Shown here piece after piece: positions 37,547-47,920 of a stretch of 64,000 bases of DNA. The number at the start of each line of letters is the position of its first letter. Position 1 is the first letter of the stretch. The position numbers and the translations under genes were made by a program. The DNA comes from Icerya purchasi (lineage: Eukaryota > Arthropoda > Insecta > Hemiptera > Monophlebidae). The notes beneath the pieces were generated by a model. The model did no database searches and was not told the DNA's origin. It saw only the letters and a list, made by a program, of their open reading frames with translations. The DNA lies in contig CM077116.1 of assembly GCA_039619475.1 (NCBI GenBank), forward strand, positions 304,456,464 to 304,520,463, read 5' to 3'.

Positions 37547-38617
37547 GGTATGGCCGGTTAAGGAGTGTAAGAGTGCCTTTAAACAAAACTTTATAAAAAA
37601 AATATATAAATCTAGGGCATGAAAAAAGTAGTTAAAACAGGAAGTTTCAGACCCGTAGTCCTACAGGGGGCTCGTGTAGTCACCATTTCGTTATTTTCGG
37701 GTTTTTTACGATATCTTAGCCATTTTTCAATCGATTTTAAAAATTCTTGTTGGAGGTTAAAGATAACGGAGAATTATATAATGGCGAATTTTTTAAAATT
37801 TTTTAGATGCTAAATTCAAATTTTTAGAAACGTTCAAAATTTTTAAAATGTCATAAAAAATATTTTAAATTTCAGTTACGACGGAAAAAATATATAACGT
37901 ATTTTGTGGTGTAAACTACTTTTTCAAATTTTTTCAAATTTTTAAAAGTGACGGAGGGGTTCAAAAAAAATAAAAACATGCATTTTTGACTGAAAACCAT
38001 CTTGAAATTCAACTAATAACAACGAAGTAGATATATGTTACGTATTTGAAGATAACATGTCTTCCTGAATTTTTTCGGATTGGTAGAATAAAAAAATATA
38101 GAGATTCTGCACGAATTTAAAATTCCCATAATAGCAAAGTAGGTAACACAATGACATATTATGTAACTTACGACAAAAATGCATGTCTTCATTTTTTTGG
38201 ATTTGTTTCATCTGTTCCTTAAGTTCGAAAAAATTCAGAAAAACATTTTATTTTAATATATGTAACACATATCTATTTTGGTGTTATTAGTTGAATTTCA
38301 AGAGGTTTTTCAGCCAAAAATGCATGTTTTAATTTTTTTTTGAATCTCTTCCACCACCTTTAAAAATCTGATAAAATTCACCGTTATAGAACTTTCCATT
38401 ATCTTTAATCTCCAACAAGAATTTTTTATATCAATTGAAAAATGGCTGAGATAGCGTAAAAAAACCGAAAATAACAAAATGGTGACTACAGCAGCTCCCT
38501 GTGGGACTGGAGGTCTAAAACTTTCAGCTTCAACTAATTTTTTCATGCTCTAGATTTATATATTTTTTTATAAAGTTTGGTTCAAAGGCACTTTTGTCCC
38601 CTTTAACCGGCTAGACC
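37547..38617. mobile_element. Foldback element nested in the hAT
   Basis: A large inverted repeat: the left arm (37547 to about 38010) and right arm (about 38275-38617) are diverged complements. Ends read GGTATGGCCGGTTAAGG and, in complement, GGTCTAGCCGGTTAAAGG. Both arms carry similar peptides in opposite strands (37619-37810 + and 38310-38546 -), simply because the arms are homologous; both include YLSHFSID and NSCWRLKI. Flanking TTTTAGAG and TTTTGGTG agree at 6 of 8 bases and may be a worn target duplication. No transposase is present. Confidence 0.8.
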
Positions 38618-38905
38618 TTTTGGTGTATATTTCTGAATTTTATGTATTCAGAACTTTTGTAACATTGTATTATTAATTACAGTTATCGAAATATTATCAT
38701 AGATAACACGTTTTATAAATAAACAAATATATTTTTAAGTTGTAAATTAAAATTTCTCATTAACAAGATAAAAACATAACAACTGTAATAAAATGTACAA
38801 ACAAAAACAATGTACAACTATGTAAATATAACGATTAATATAAATAGCAAATAATATGAATCATAACAAAAAATCGTTGAACAAAATTAATAAAAATAAA
38901 TTAAT

Positions 38906-40504
38906 TTATAATAATTTTCTATTTCGGTATAAAAATGTTAATAAATTTATATTTTCACTGGATAAACAGCTTCTTTTGGAAGTCACAATATTTCCAGCTG
39001 TAGAAAATGTTCTTTCAGATGAAACAGAAGTAGCTGGAATCCCTAAATATTTTCTTGCTAATTCAAAAACCATGGGAAATTTTTCTTTATTGTTTTTCCA
39101 CCATAACATAGAGTCGGAGTTGTGCCCAATCTGATTTTCAGCAATATATAATTGAAATTGCGATTCTTTTGTAGAGAACAAATGTTCTGGTTGAAAAAGA
39201 AAATCTAGAGCTGTTTCTTGACTTGGTGATTCGTTTTCAACTTCCAGCTCCGTTGCTTCATGTTCCTCACATAAATTTTTAATACGATCAATTATTTTTA
39301 CTCTCTGGCTCGATAATTCTGCATCTAAATTCTTATTTCTGGGATCTAAAAATGACGAAATTTGAGCAGCTGATACAAGCTCTTCGTCGGCTCGCTCGAT
39401 TTCTAATCTACGTTGAATTGAAGATAATGCCGTGGTTTTGAAAATTTTTATATTTTCACAATCAAATGTAGTAATTACCATATGCTTTTGCATGATGCCA
39501 CAAACTATCGGTCTCACCATCGACAAAGTGACTTGCTTTTCACTGCACAATACTGTCGTTGCTACTTGAAATGGTTTAAGTAAATTAACCATTTCTTCCA
39601 TAGTTGACCAATCTACTGCTGACATTTCTAACCTTTGTGCAACATTTTTCGGCATAACAGCTGCATCAGCAAGGACTAGAGCAATGGCTTGCCTATTTTT
39701 CAGAAGACTTTCACACATATATAATTTGGAATCCCATCGGGTCTCACAACTTTGCACAAGTCGTTCTTCTTTAATATTCAACTGACTCTGTCTGTGAGAT
39801 AATGCTTGACTAGGAACATTCGATTTGTGGAAATGGGTTGCGATTGCGCGGCCTTTTGTACAAAGTTCTTCGTAATATAAAACTTTTTTAAGAGCATCCT
39901 TTACGCACAACTGCAAAAGATGAGTACTGCATTTTAAATTATATGGTATTTCTGGCATTAAATGCCCAGCTGAATTCATTACGCTTGCGTTGTCATGCAC
40001 AAGTGCTTCGATTTTCCCATCTAAATTCCAGTCCTCTAAAATTGATTGAACAGTTTCTGAAATGTTCTTAGCAGTTGGTCTTCCTTCCAGTAACTCATTA
40101 CAGAGCGTTATATGCTTCAGTTCGCAGTCTTTGTTAATGTAATGGGCCTCTACTGAAATGTACGGATCTTGAGCTCTAGACGACCATTCAACGATGCTTA
40201 ATGATACACTTGAAACTTCCTTCAGATCTGCCTTGATTTTATTTTTGACTAAGTCATTCATCAAACGTAATCGAGAACTTATAGTCTGCGCACAAGGTAC
40301 TTCGAATTCTGGTTCCACCAAAGCCATAAATTCTCGAAATCCATGGGAAGAAACGAAAGAAAGTGGCAATAAAGTTGTAGCAATCAATCGTGCGATACCT
40401 TCACATATCGCCTCTTGTCTTTCAGAACTGCAACCAACGTCATCATTCCTTCGTTTTCGTTTTCGAAGATTAACTGATGTTTGACTAGACATTGAATCAT
40501 CCAA
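38906..40504 (-). CDS. hAT transposase, open frame, 532 codons
   Basis: An uninterrupted frame for a hAT-superfamily (ZBED-like) transposase, which cuts and re-inserts element DNA. Recognised in order: a basic N-terminus (RKRKRR, residues 14-19), the LPLSFVSSHGFREFM block (46-60), SIVEWSSRAQDPYISVEAHY (103-122), ALVHDNASVMNSAG (167-180) with a catalytic-type Asp171, CSTHLLQLCV (192-201), and a C-terminal dimerisation block (VSSERTFSTAGNIV, about 490-505) with a final LLTFLYRNRK. Two oddities: residue 106 is Glu in 'V-E-W' where the family's first catalytic Asp ('D-x-W') normally sits, and no BED zinc finger is seen upstream although the family usually has one. The open frame begins at TTG; the first ATG is at 40490-40492. 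An AG acceptor near 40530 would extend it in frame, so a 5' exon is possible. Confidence 0.9.
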   Translation of the reverse strand: MDDSMSSQTSVNLRKRKRRNDDVGCSSERQEAICEGIARLIATTLLPLSFVSSHGFREFMALVEPEFEVPCAQTISSRLRLMNDLVKNKIKADLKEVSSVSLSIVEWSSRAQDPYISVEAHYINKDCELKHITLCNELLEGRPTAKNISETVQSILEDWNLDGKIEALVHDNASVMNSAGHLMPEIPYNLKCSTHLLQLCVKDALKKVLYYEELCTKGRAIATHFHKSNVPSQALSHRQSQLNIKEERLVQSCETRWDSKLYMCESLLKNRQAIALVLADAAVMPKNVAQRLEMSAVDWSTMEEMVNLLKPFQVATTVLCSEKQVTLSMVRPIVCGIMQKHMVITTFDCENIKIFKTTALSSIQRRLEIERADEELVSAAQISSFLDPRNKNLDAELSSQRVKIIDRIKNLCEEHEATELEVENESPSQETALDFLFQPEHLFSTKESQFQLYIAENQIGHNSDSMLWWKNNKEKFPMVFELARKYLGIPATSVSSERTFSTAGNIVTSKRSCLSSENINLLTFLYRNRKLL

Positions 40505-41412
40505 ACCACTAATTGAATCGCTGCTGTAATATTTAACATTTTATACTTACAATAATTTGCGTTTATTTTAATTTTCGTTTAAAAGTAGGAATAAGAGAGA
40601 TTCGATTCAGGAAAATTTGAAACCAATCAATGCGTTTAAGGATATGATAGGTAAAGATAAAGAATATAAGCTAAACTACAAAAAAAAAATATACACAGAA
40701 AAAATTTTGAACTGCAGCTAAGTTCGATAATGTAAATTACAATAGGAAGTACAATAAAATTTTTGGCATCTTGAATTGAAAACGATATCAGAATAAAACT
40801 ATAGCTTAAGAAAATAAATCGACAAAACTAACTTTCAACCACTTAATACAACTTTTTTTCCCAATGCATTGTAAATAAATCGCGCTGGTTGGAGCGGACT
40901 GCCTTTTGTAGCATAGCATCTGCTGCATTGCTGAGTGACTCACTCCCGTGAACAGTGCGCGTACGCGAGTGATTATGAAGAAAGGTTTTAACTCACCGAG
41001 CTGCGGTTTTCCCGTAAATAAATAATTTTTTGAAACTACGATTGATGTTATTAAATGACAAAGCGATAACAACAAAACACGAACTATTTTAACTAAATCC
41101 CGCAATGATATTAATTACACAACAATTCAAAAAGAAACGAAAAAAACGATTATTATTATTACTATTATTATTATTACTATTATTATTTAATCAACATTGC
41201 GATTAATACGAATATCGTTTCGTACAATTAACCGTATCCGTGAAAACCGTAAAACCGATTTTTACCCGTATCATCGGCTTTTAACCGAAACCGCGGTTAC
41301 ACGGTTAACCGTACCCGTGAAAACCGTAAAACCGGGTTTCACCCGTATCATCGGTTTTTAACCGTAACCGCGGTTACCCGGTTACCCGGTTTTTAACAGC
41401 CCTAATTTTGAT

Positions 41413-41729
41413 GCCGGTTAGAAAAGAAAACAAACTTCACCTCTACATTAATTAAACGACTGCAAAAAAAGCACTATCACTTTTTCCCTCAGATGTACCG
41501 ATCTGTTCATAAAATGTTCTTCACCCTCTCAAGAAGCTGCTTCTTCTTTTAATGGCGGAAATGGGAAAGTCTGGATGTAAACGTAAGCATCTGACATTTA
41601 CATTAACAATAGAAGCCGTATTTTTGCTCCTATTTCAATTTGTTGAACGAAAATAATGGACCGAATAATCGCGACGGTCTGCGCAGTAAGCCTTCTCTAA
41701 TTATGTCGATGCTTTAACTTACTGAACAG
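41413..41729. other. Dscam intron end
   Basis: Host DNA between the hAT and the acceptor CTGAACAG at 41722-41729. Confidence 0.6.
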
Positions 41730-41879
41730 GTGATAAATACGTGTTCGGGCCTAATCGGGAGCTGTACGTTTACGACGTTAACGCAGCGGACAGTTTTGTC
41801 GGGTTTTTCTGCCGCACGTCAAATTCGATAACGCATCAATTTCATACGAATACATATCCTGCTCACATTACTGTTAATG
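41730..41879 (+). CDS. Dscam: Dscam exon, second half of Ig2
   Basis: 50 codons' worth. It completes the Gly codon of the previous exon and reads DKYVFGPNRELYVYDV, then SFVGFFCRTSN with the second Ig cysteine, ending YPAHITVN. It matches the Dscam pattern 'GKY.VL..GEL.I..V...D....Y.CRT...LTG....S....L.V'. Phase 1 at both ends; GTAAGT donor at 41880. The usual 'D..YxC' tyrosine position is Phe (FFC), a conservative change. Confidence 0.9.
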
Positions 41880-42054
41880 GTAAGTTTTATTCACATTAAA
41901 TAGCATTAAATATCGCTTAGAACTGCACTAAATTGCTTCAAACTAAATCGCCGCATTACGTTATCATTTATAAAATAACATCTTTTTTTTTTTTTTTTTT
42001 TTTCTGTTTTAATTGTAATATATTTTAATTGATTTATCCTTGAAAAATTTTTAG
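41880..42054. other. Dscam intron, 175 bp
   Basis: The only short intron in the window. It contains a T21 run (41983-42003) and ends TTTTTAG. Confidence 0.85.
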
Positions 42055-42175
42055 ATCCCGAAGGACGTACTGCTCCGAAACTTTTAGTCGATCGTCAAAG
42101 TAAAATTCAAGTTACCGTCAGAGGCGAAGTGAAACTATCGTGCATTGCTCAAGCATATCCAGTTCCTTCCTACAA
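42055..42175 (+). CDS. Dscam: Dscam exon, first half of Ig3
   Basis: Reads (D)PEGRTAPKLLVDRQSK, then VKLSCIAQAYPVPSYK with the first Ig3 cysteine. 'C-x-A-Q-A-Y-P-V-P' is a strong Dscam signature; in fly Dscam1 this segment comes from the large exon 6 array. Only one version was recognised here. Starts in phase 1, ends in phase 2 at GTAAC. The codon rebuilt across the next junction is AA|A (Lys). Confidence 0.92.
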
Positions 42176-42637
42176 GTAACAGAGTGATGTTTATTTATTT
42201 TATTGTTTTGTTTTTTGGAGTGCAAATAGAGCTCATTTTACTTGCAATTCCGTCGCTGTCTGTCCTAGGATGCATTGGACGAAAAACAATTTTATCAGTT
42301 TTGTTAGTTTTAACCTGTACGACGGGGTTTCTTACCAATGGTGCGGAGATGTTTAGCGGGAGGTTTACCTGTCCGTCAGCATGTACAGACAGCTTACTTA
42401 CAATACCAATAAATAAACAATATTTTAATAAGCAGACTACCCTAAAACAAATTGCTGTGAATAGTCAATACAATCCAAACTTGATAAACAACATACATAC
42501 CGAAATTAAACAGAAATATAAACATTAAAAATATCTATAACATATATATATATATATATTTACGGTTTACGGAAGAAAGAAAAACATATAATTAAAAATA
42601 TCAATACTAATAATAATATTAAGCTAAAATTTACTTT
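42176..42637. other. Dscam intron, start
   Basis: An open frame runs through the exon and on to 42528 but carries no Ig sequence past the donor. (AT)n at 42542-42559. Confidence 0.6.
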
Positions 42638-43430
42638 CGAGGATCATCCGGAAAGCAGTACCCGTTTGCGCCGTGCGCTACGCTAGCCAGTTGATTAGCC
42701 GCCGGACAAGTACCAATACGTTCGGTTGTATTTCAACTGTCCGCATGCAAAATTACATCTCACTGCCATTAACTGTGTTTATATTGTTCAAGAAAATAGA
42801 GAACACCGTCAATTTTCAAATTAGGCTTGTGATTAGATTTCTCAACGTAAGAAATGTGCGACGACATTGCGCAACATTCATCGTTAATTGAAAGAGGATG
42901 GAGACAATGTTATGGATGAATCGATGGCGAGGTCTGTTGTCTAGTGGCGTCATTTTCCTCTACCACGACAATACCCGGCCGCATACGACTTGGATATCAC
43001 AACAACTTGTGCAACAGTTCAAATGGGAGGAAACTTTCAACCATCCACCCTCTAGTCCAGACTTGGCTCTTTCAGATTATCATCTGTTTACAAAATTCAA
43101 GAACTTTTCGGCGGGAAAGAAATTTGAAAGTGATGAAGAACTGAAAGAAGCTGCGACTACGTATCTCACAATACATTGGCGGCGGAGGAATATGAACTTG
43201 GGATACAAAAACTCGTCAAAAAATTTACGACAAATGCTTAAATTTGCGAGGTGACTATGGGTAATCGTCCGTTGCTGACAAGCCCAGGGAAAAATCCAAA
43301 CAAGGAAAAAAAAATAGAGAAATAGTTTAAGGTATGTTATTTACAAATAAAACGTTAATATTTGTTAATGTGTACTATTTTTTTTTTTTTTAATATTCCA
43401 AAACGGGTACTACTTTCCAGATGACCCTCG
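42638..43430 (+). mobile_element. mariner-type transposon, internally deleted
   Basis: Ends are CGAGGATCATCCGGAAAG and, at the right, the complement beginning CGAGGGTCATCTGGAAAG. TA follows the right end (43431-43432), while the left flank has lost it. At 793 bp the copy is far shorter than a full mariner of about 1.3 kb. The helix-turn-helix start (QIRLVIRFLNVRNV, about 42825-42866) is joined too closely to the catalytic half, so the middle has been deleted. Confidence 0.88.
42898..43254 (+). pseudogene. mariner transposase catalytic half
   Basis: Contains YHDNTRPHT (second catalytic Asp), then WEETFNHPPSSPDLALSDYH with the third Asp, and FESDEELKEA. These match the DD34D mariner signature 'HDNARPH...W....HPPYSPDLAPSDYHLF'. 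Thirty-five residues separate the two Asp residues because of one extra residue in WEETFNHPP. The first catalytic Asp is lost in the internal deletion, so the product cannot cut DNA. Confidence 0.88.
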
Positions 43431-43657
43431 TATATTAATAATTATATCTATGCAATAACAAATAATTTAAAATATAACAACTATCACGTAGCCTTTAAAA
43501 CTAATAAGTTATACAATAAATTAGTAAATTTTAATAAAATAATAGTCAAAATAAACCTGATATACATATATATATACATATATATATGTTTATTTGCAAA
43601 CAACATGCGAAAAAGTTTATATTGGACAAACAAAACACATTCGTTTAATATAAGGTA
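43431..43657. other. Dscam intron spacer
   Basis: TA-rich; nothing recognised. Confidence 0.5.
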
Positions 43658-44602
43658 CAGTAGAAGCTCTTTAGTTCGGCACATTCTGTAATCCGGCACT
43701 GATTGAGCCGCCCGTGTTCGGGTATTTTCGGATAGATTAGACGTCCCCCACTACACAGGTGGCTTATCAGTTCGTCTTTGTCTATACGGTAACGTTAAGG
43801 ACTCTTATTTCCGCGGTTTTAACCCTAATGATGAAGATGAAGATCAAAATCAAAATGTTACCGGTGATGGTCAAAGTATAGTGCTAGATTTGGTAGACGC
43901 TGTGCCAAACAACAACCCTTTAAGAGATGTACCACCTCGTGAGGAAGTTATAGACTGGATTGAAATCGACAAAAGTGTGCCAGTGGTCGAAGAACTGAGT
44001 GACGAACAGATTATACAAAATTTTGATAACCCACAAGAAACTCAGGTTCAGGAGGTGGAATCGGATGAAGTAGGAGCAGTGGCTGATGAAGCTGAATCTG
44101 ATTCATTGCATACATTTATAAAATTTGCACAAAATCCAACAAAAGCTACAACTCTACAGAACTCTTAACATTTATTTTTGATCCGTGACGAATTTTCGAA
44201 GAAAATATCAGAATCTCGAAAGCAACGTGATATATACTCGTATCAGAGACTTTTTTAACCAATAACACTCGCGTACATATATTCACTTGTATATTCACTT
44301 GTATATTTTTGTATATTTTTTAGATGAAAACTAAATATTAAATGTTCAGATTTAATTTTTGTATTCCATTTAAAGCCTGCAGCAGTTGCTAGAATGACAA
44401 AATACATATTGTATGTATATACTTTGTCGGATACTTATTGCTATCACAGGTACGTAAAATACGTGTTTTAACGTCTGCATTTTTATCTGGAGTGATTTAT
44501 CTTCGGTACCCTGTTAAAATTATTGACATTCGATAATCCGGCACAATCGCTAATTCGGCACGACAAAGGTCCCGGACGTGCCGGATTAAAGAGCTTCCAC
44601 TG
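43658..44602 (+). mobile_element. Second Tigger/pogo element
   Basis: Inverted ends CAGTAGAAGCTCTTTAGTTC (left) and, in complement at the right, CAGTGGAAGCTCTTTAATCC. Flanks are TA on the left and CA on the right (a worn TA). The 945-bp body keeps only a transposase C-terminal part. Its TIR differs from that of the 25.5-kb element, so this is a separate Tigger family. Confidence 0.88.
43881..44168 (+). pseudogene. Tigger transposase C-terminal fragment
   Basis: An acidic frame of about 95 residues with DWIEIDKSVPVVEELSDEQI and a run of ESDEVGAVADEAESD leading to LHTFIKFA. This resembles the end of pogo/Tigger transposases ('W...D...P....LTDEEI' and an acidic tail before a short helix). No DDE residues are present. 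Confidence 0.75.
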
Positions 44603-45045
44603 CACGAGGATGTGCCATTAATAATAAATATATGGAAAAATCGACAGTTGCTGAGCATATAATTAATGTAAAACGTAATTATTACTTATGACATTAAAAA
44701 GGATATTATTAATTATAGTAGTAAAAATTATTTATGGTAAACAATTATTAACCACGGCAGAAAAATATTCCATTGATAAATTTAAATATAAAATTATGAA
44801 CATACAATTATCCGAGAATAACCCACTTTATACAATAAAATTATAATTAAATTAAGATCGATATTTATTCTAATTAGATCGAAAGCTAAATAAGTTTTGT
44901 GATTGTAACAGAGTTAACCAACATCTTAATAATGACGGTAGTTGGTCGGAATTAGTTGGTTTTTTTTTTTTTTTTTATATTTTTTTAATACAACCGGTAT
45001 AATTATTTATGATAATTTTATTATTGTAAATTGATTGATGAGCCA
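44603..45045. other. Dscam intron spacer
   Basis: AT-rich with a T17 run near 44961. Nothing recognised. Confidence 0.5.
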
Positions 45046-46302
45046 CTCTATGAAACTTCTATTGGCAATAATTAACGTCAGAATTGAACCGGAAAATCGA
45101 TGAAAACCTAAGCGAAACACAATACGGATTTGTCCCAAAAACAGGAACCAGAGACGCCATTGCGCTCCTGAAAATAGTTATACAAAGAGCTTTGAATGCA
45201 AACAGAGATATCGTCGCGTGTTTCATTGATTACGAAAAATCGTTTCGATAGTGTAAAACCTGAAAAATTAATCAAGATATTGAAGAAATACAATATTGAC
45301 GACAAAGATTTACAGGTAATAAAGGATTTATACTGGGAACAGTACGCGAATATCAAGATAGGCGCAGAATACTCTACTGGGCAATGCAGTATAAAGAAGG
45401 GAGTAAGACAAGGATGCCCAATCTCTCCACGGTTATTTAACATCTACGCAGACGAAATAACAAAAGAGGCACGAATTGAAGGAGTGGGTCTGAAGATCAA
45501 TGGACAAAGAGTCAATGAAATAAGCTATGCGGACGATAAGGTATTTTTATAGCTGAAACAGATGCAGAAAATGATTGATAGAATAAACCATGCGGGAAGG
45601 AAATTCGGAATGAAAATAAACACGGAAAAAACGAAAGTCCTGAGATTTTCGAGAACCAATGACAAAAAAGCAGTAATCATGATAGACAATGAAAAAATCG
45701 AGAATATCACTGAGTTTAGATATTTAGGTGCTCTCATAAGTAAGGACGGAAGAGACCTCTAAGAGAAGTCAAAAGTAGAATCGGTATGGCAAAGAAAGCC
45801 TATTAAATAACCTTAGCAACGTCTTAAAAAACAGAACCTTAAGCATAGGCCTGCGGAAGAGAATAATGAGATGCTACGTGTGGGCGGTATTTAAATATGC
45901 GTGTGAAACCTGGACAATGAGTGCGGATATTGTAAGAAGACTGAACGCGTTTGAAATGTGGCGCTATCGGAGATTATTAAATTTTGCAACAAACGTATCA
46001 GTTTTAACAAAAGTAAAGGAAGAAAATAAAACGATAGTTGAAAATATTAATCACCGAAAGCTGAAATACATAGCACATAAAATCCGGGAGAAAACGGTGT
46101 TTTCATGTTGGCATTGCAAGGACGAGTTCAGGGAGAACCCATTAAAGGAAGAAGAAGATTGGAGCTAGCAACTACGAATGCACCAGCCAACTTCCCATGC
46201 AAAAGTCGACAAGACACGATTAGATACGCCAGGAATCGAAGAATATAGATGTGTACGCAACCTCTTGATGCAAGAGATGCGACCTCGACGACGACGACAA
46301 TA
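45046..46302 (+). pseudogene. RTE/CR1-like LINE reverse transcriptase, mildly decayed
   Basis: Long near-continuous RT. TQYGFVPKTGTRDAIALLK begins at about 45119, followed by CFIDYEKSF (45217-45243, first Asp), KKGVRQGCPISPRLFN (45393-45440), SYADDKVFL (45524-45550, both palm Asp intact), KINTEKTKVLRFS, FRYLGALISKDGR (45717-45756), YVWAVFKYACETWTM (45874-45918) and FEMWRYRRLLN. Only a few frameshifts or stops break it (near 45243, 45551 and 45761). The 3' end is CGACGACGACGACAATAA (46286-46303), a short tandem tail. Endonuclease and N-terminal parts are missing, so the copy is 5' truncated. Confidence 0.85.
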
Positions 46303-46425
46303 ATTTTTTGAAAGTATTGCGTTTAATACTTTATATACAGTTCTTTAAGTTTTTGTATGTGCGTTACTTGCGCTTTTTTATTTTGTTTTATTTTATTTTA
46401 TTTTATTTTGTTTTTTTTTTTTTAG
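46303..46425. other. Dscam intron end
   Basis: A (TTTTA)n/T-rich polypyrimidine tract leads to the TTTAG acceptor at 46421-46425. Confidence 0.8.
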
Positions 46426-46613
46426 ATTCTACCGCGAAGACGATAAAGGAAAATTGTCGGAAGTACTAGTTATCAGCAACGGTCGCATAGAAATATGGGC
46501 ACCGGGTTTGTTAAAGATAAAAGATGCCAGACTAAACGACAGCGGAAAATACGTTTGTATCGTCAATAATACAGTTGCCGAAGAAAGAGTCGTGTTTTCG
46601 TTGACTGTTATTG
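46426..46613 (+). CDS. Dscam: Dscam exon, second half of Ig3
   Basis: Begins by completing Lys, then FYREDDKGKLSEVLVISNGR, followed by LLKIKDARLNDSGKYVCIVN with the second Ig3 cysteine, ending VFSLTVI. 'D-S-G-K-Y-x-C-x-V-N-N' is the Dscam Ig3 signature. The core Ig tryptophan, normally the first residue after the junction lysine/arginine ('R-W-Y'), is Phe here. Phase 2 entry, phase 1 exit at GTAAAT. Confidence 0.93.
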
Positions 46614-47644
46614 GTAAATATGTTTCCTAAAAAAGTGCCAATCGTCGATGACGAATAGAATCCTCATTTAGAACGTTTCCTAAAAAAAATTCAAAAAAAA
46701 ATCAATTATGCATCCGACAGTGGCACGGAAAAGCTACGACGGATTCTCGGATGTAATCATCTTTTCTCATCAAAATTAATGCAAAATGTCCGTAACGAAC
46801 TTGTATATAATAGTAAAAACGAATGACTTTCTTGGTATTAAAAACAATGACTTATTATTGGTTAATACTTTTCATCGGGTTCAGGAGCTTAAATTTATTT
46901 TTGCAAAAGATCGGAACGTGTATAATTCTCCTTTTTCCAACCGGTTTTAACGGAACACTTTTGTTCAAACTCGGCCTCTAGTTAGAATTTACTAGTAAAA
47001 TATTTAACTATACAAGTAGGGTTCAATATACTTTACCCGGTTCTTTTAATGAACGCGATAACGCTAACACATTAAGACCGATTTACTTATTAAAAATCGC
47101 GCGAATTTCAAAATAAATCGTACTATTCGATTTTATTAAATAAATGAAATTTACATTAATTACATTGCAAGATAAACAACTTGGAATTGCAATGATCTTC
47201 TCTCCCTGCAATAGTCGCCGAATTTTAAAACACACGAAACATTTTACAGAACCATTTAGTGTAGATGCCAATTCTCGAGCAGCTGATATTTAACGACGAT
47301 TCACGATAACGGCAAACGAACAATCGATGCGGAAAGCGCTGAATAAAATATATCGCGGAAGAAAATTGACCCAATTGCAACAACTGACGCATGCCGGAGG
47401 AAACGGATTTTTAAACGAGATCGACTCTGAACAGTTTAGATGTGTAACAGTCTAATAAAGATGTCGCGTTAAAAAAAAAAAAAAAAACAAAAAAAAACAA
47501 ACGATTTTAACTTGTTGTTTTTAATGAAAACGTGTTTTTGTACCCTGGTTTTGTTCGAAATCGATTTTTTTCGACCGTTCGTTAGTATTCAAGAGAATAA
47601 TAGTAGCTTTTTAAAAAGTTAACTTTCAGTCTTTACTTTTGTAG
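46614..47644. other. Dscam intron, 1031 bp
   Basis: No element recognised. An A-rich run lies at 47471-47502. Ends TTTTGTAG. Confidence 0.8.
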
Positions 47645-47920
47645 AGCCACTGGTCGTATCCATCGAACCGACAAATCAAGTCATCCACATAGGGAAACCG
47701 TTAGAACTGAAATGCATCGTGGTCGAAGGGTCTCCTATAAACAAAGTAACTTGGTACCATAACGGCCAGTTGCTGACGAACGGAAAGCGGCTACGTATTT
47801 CAAGCAATGCGGAAAGATTGACCATCACGGAAGCGAATAAAGAAGATAACGGAATGTATCAATGCTTCGTGGAAAACGACTGGGGTTGCAGACACGATAC
47901 CGCCCAATTATTATTAGGAG
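47645..47920 (+). CDS. Dscam: Dscam exon, Ig4
   Basis: A single exon encodes a full Ig domain: (E)PLVVSIEPTNQVIHIG, LELKCIV with the first cysteine, KVTWYHNGQLL with the core Trp, LTITEANKEDNGMYQCFVEN with the second cysteine, ending AQLLLG. 'DxGMYQCFVxND' is the Dscam Ig4 signature. Phase 1 at both ends; donor GTAAGT at 47921. All structural residues are present. Confidence 0.95.

Larger units (their letters stand above)
37251..41412 (-). mobile_element. hAT element, 4146 bp, intact ends and 8-bp TSD
   Basis: The element spans 37259-41404. Both sides carry the perfect 8-bp duplication ATTTTGAT (37251-37258, 41405-41412). The ends are TAGGGCTG and CAGCCCTA. Inside each end, a roughly 150-bp zone carries repeated GGTTAACCGTA-type words (37293-37440 and 41226-41395), probable transposase binding sites. 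A minus-strand transposase lies at 38906-40504 and a foldback element is nested at 37547-38617. A (TTA)n microsatellite lies at 41148-41189. The element sits in the Dscam intron, antisense to the gene, about 320 bp before the second Ig2 exon. Confidence 0.95.

Noticed and set aside
37619..38546. Two small conserved protein genes
   Set aside because: They are mirror images within the arms of a foldback element, so the similarity comes from the inverted repeat.
40806..41105. Missing BED-finger exon of the hAT transposase
   Set aside because: The frame has no C-x2-C...H-x-H pattern, so I cannot support a BED finger.
42176..42528. Open frame continuing from the Ig3a exon
   Set aside because: The GT donor at 42176 joins in phase with 46426, and the text beyond is hydrophobic AT-rich noise.
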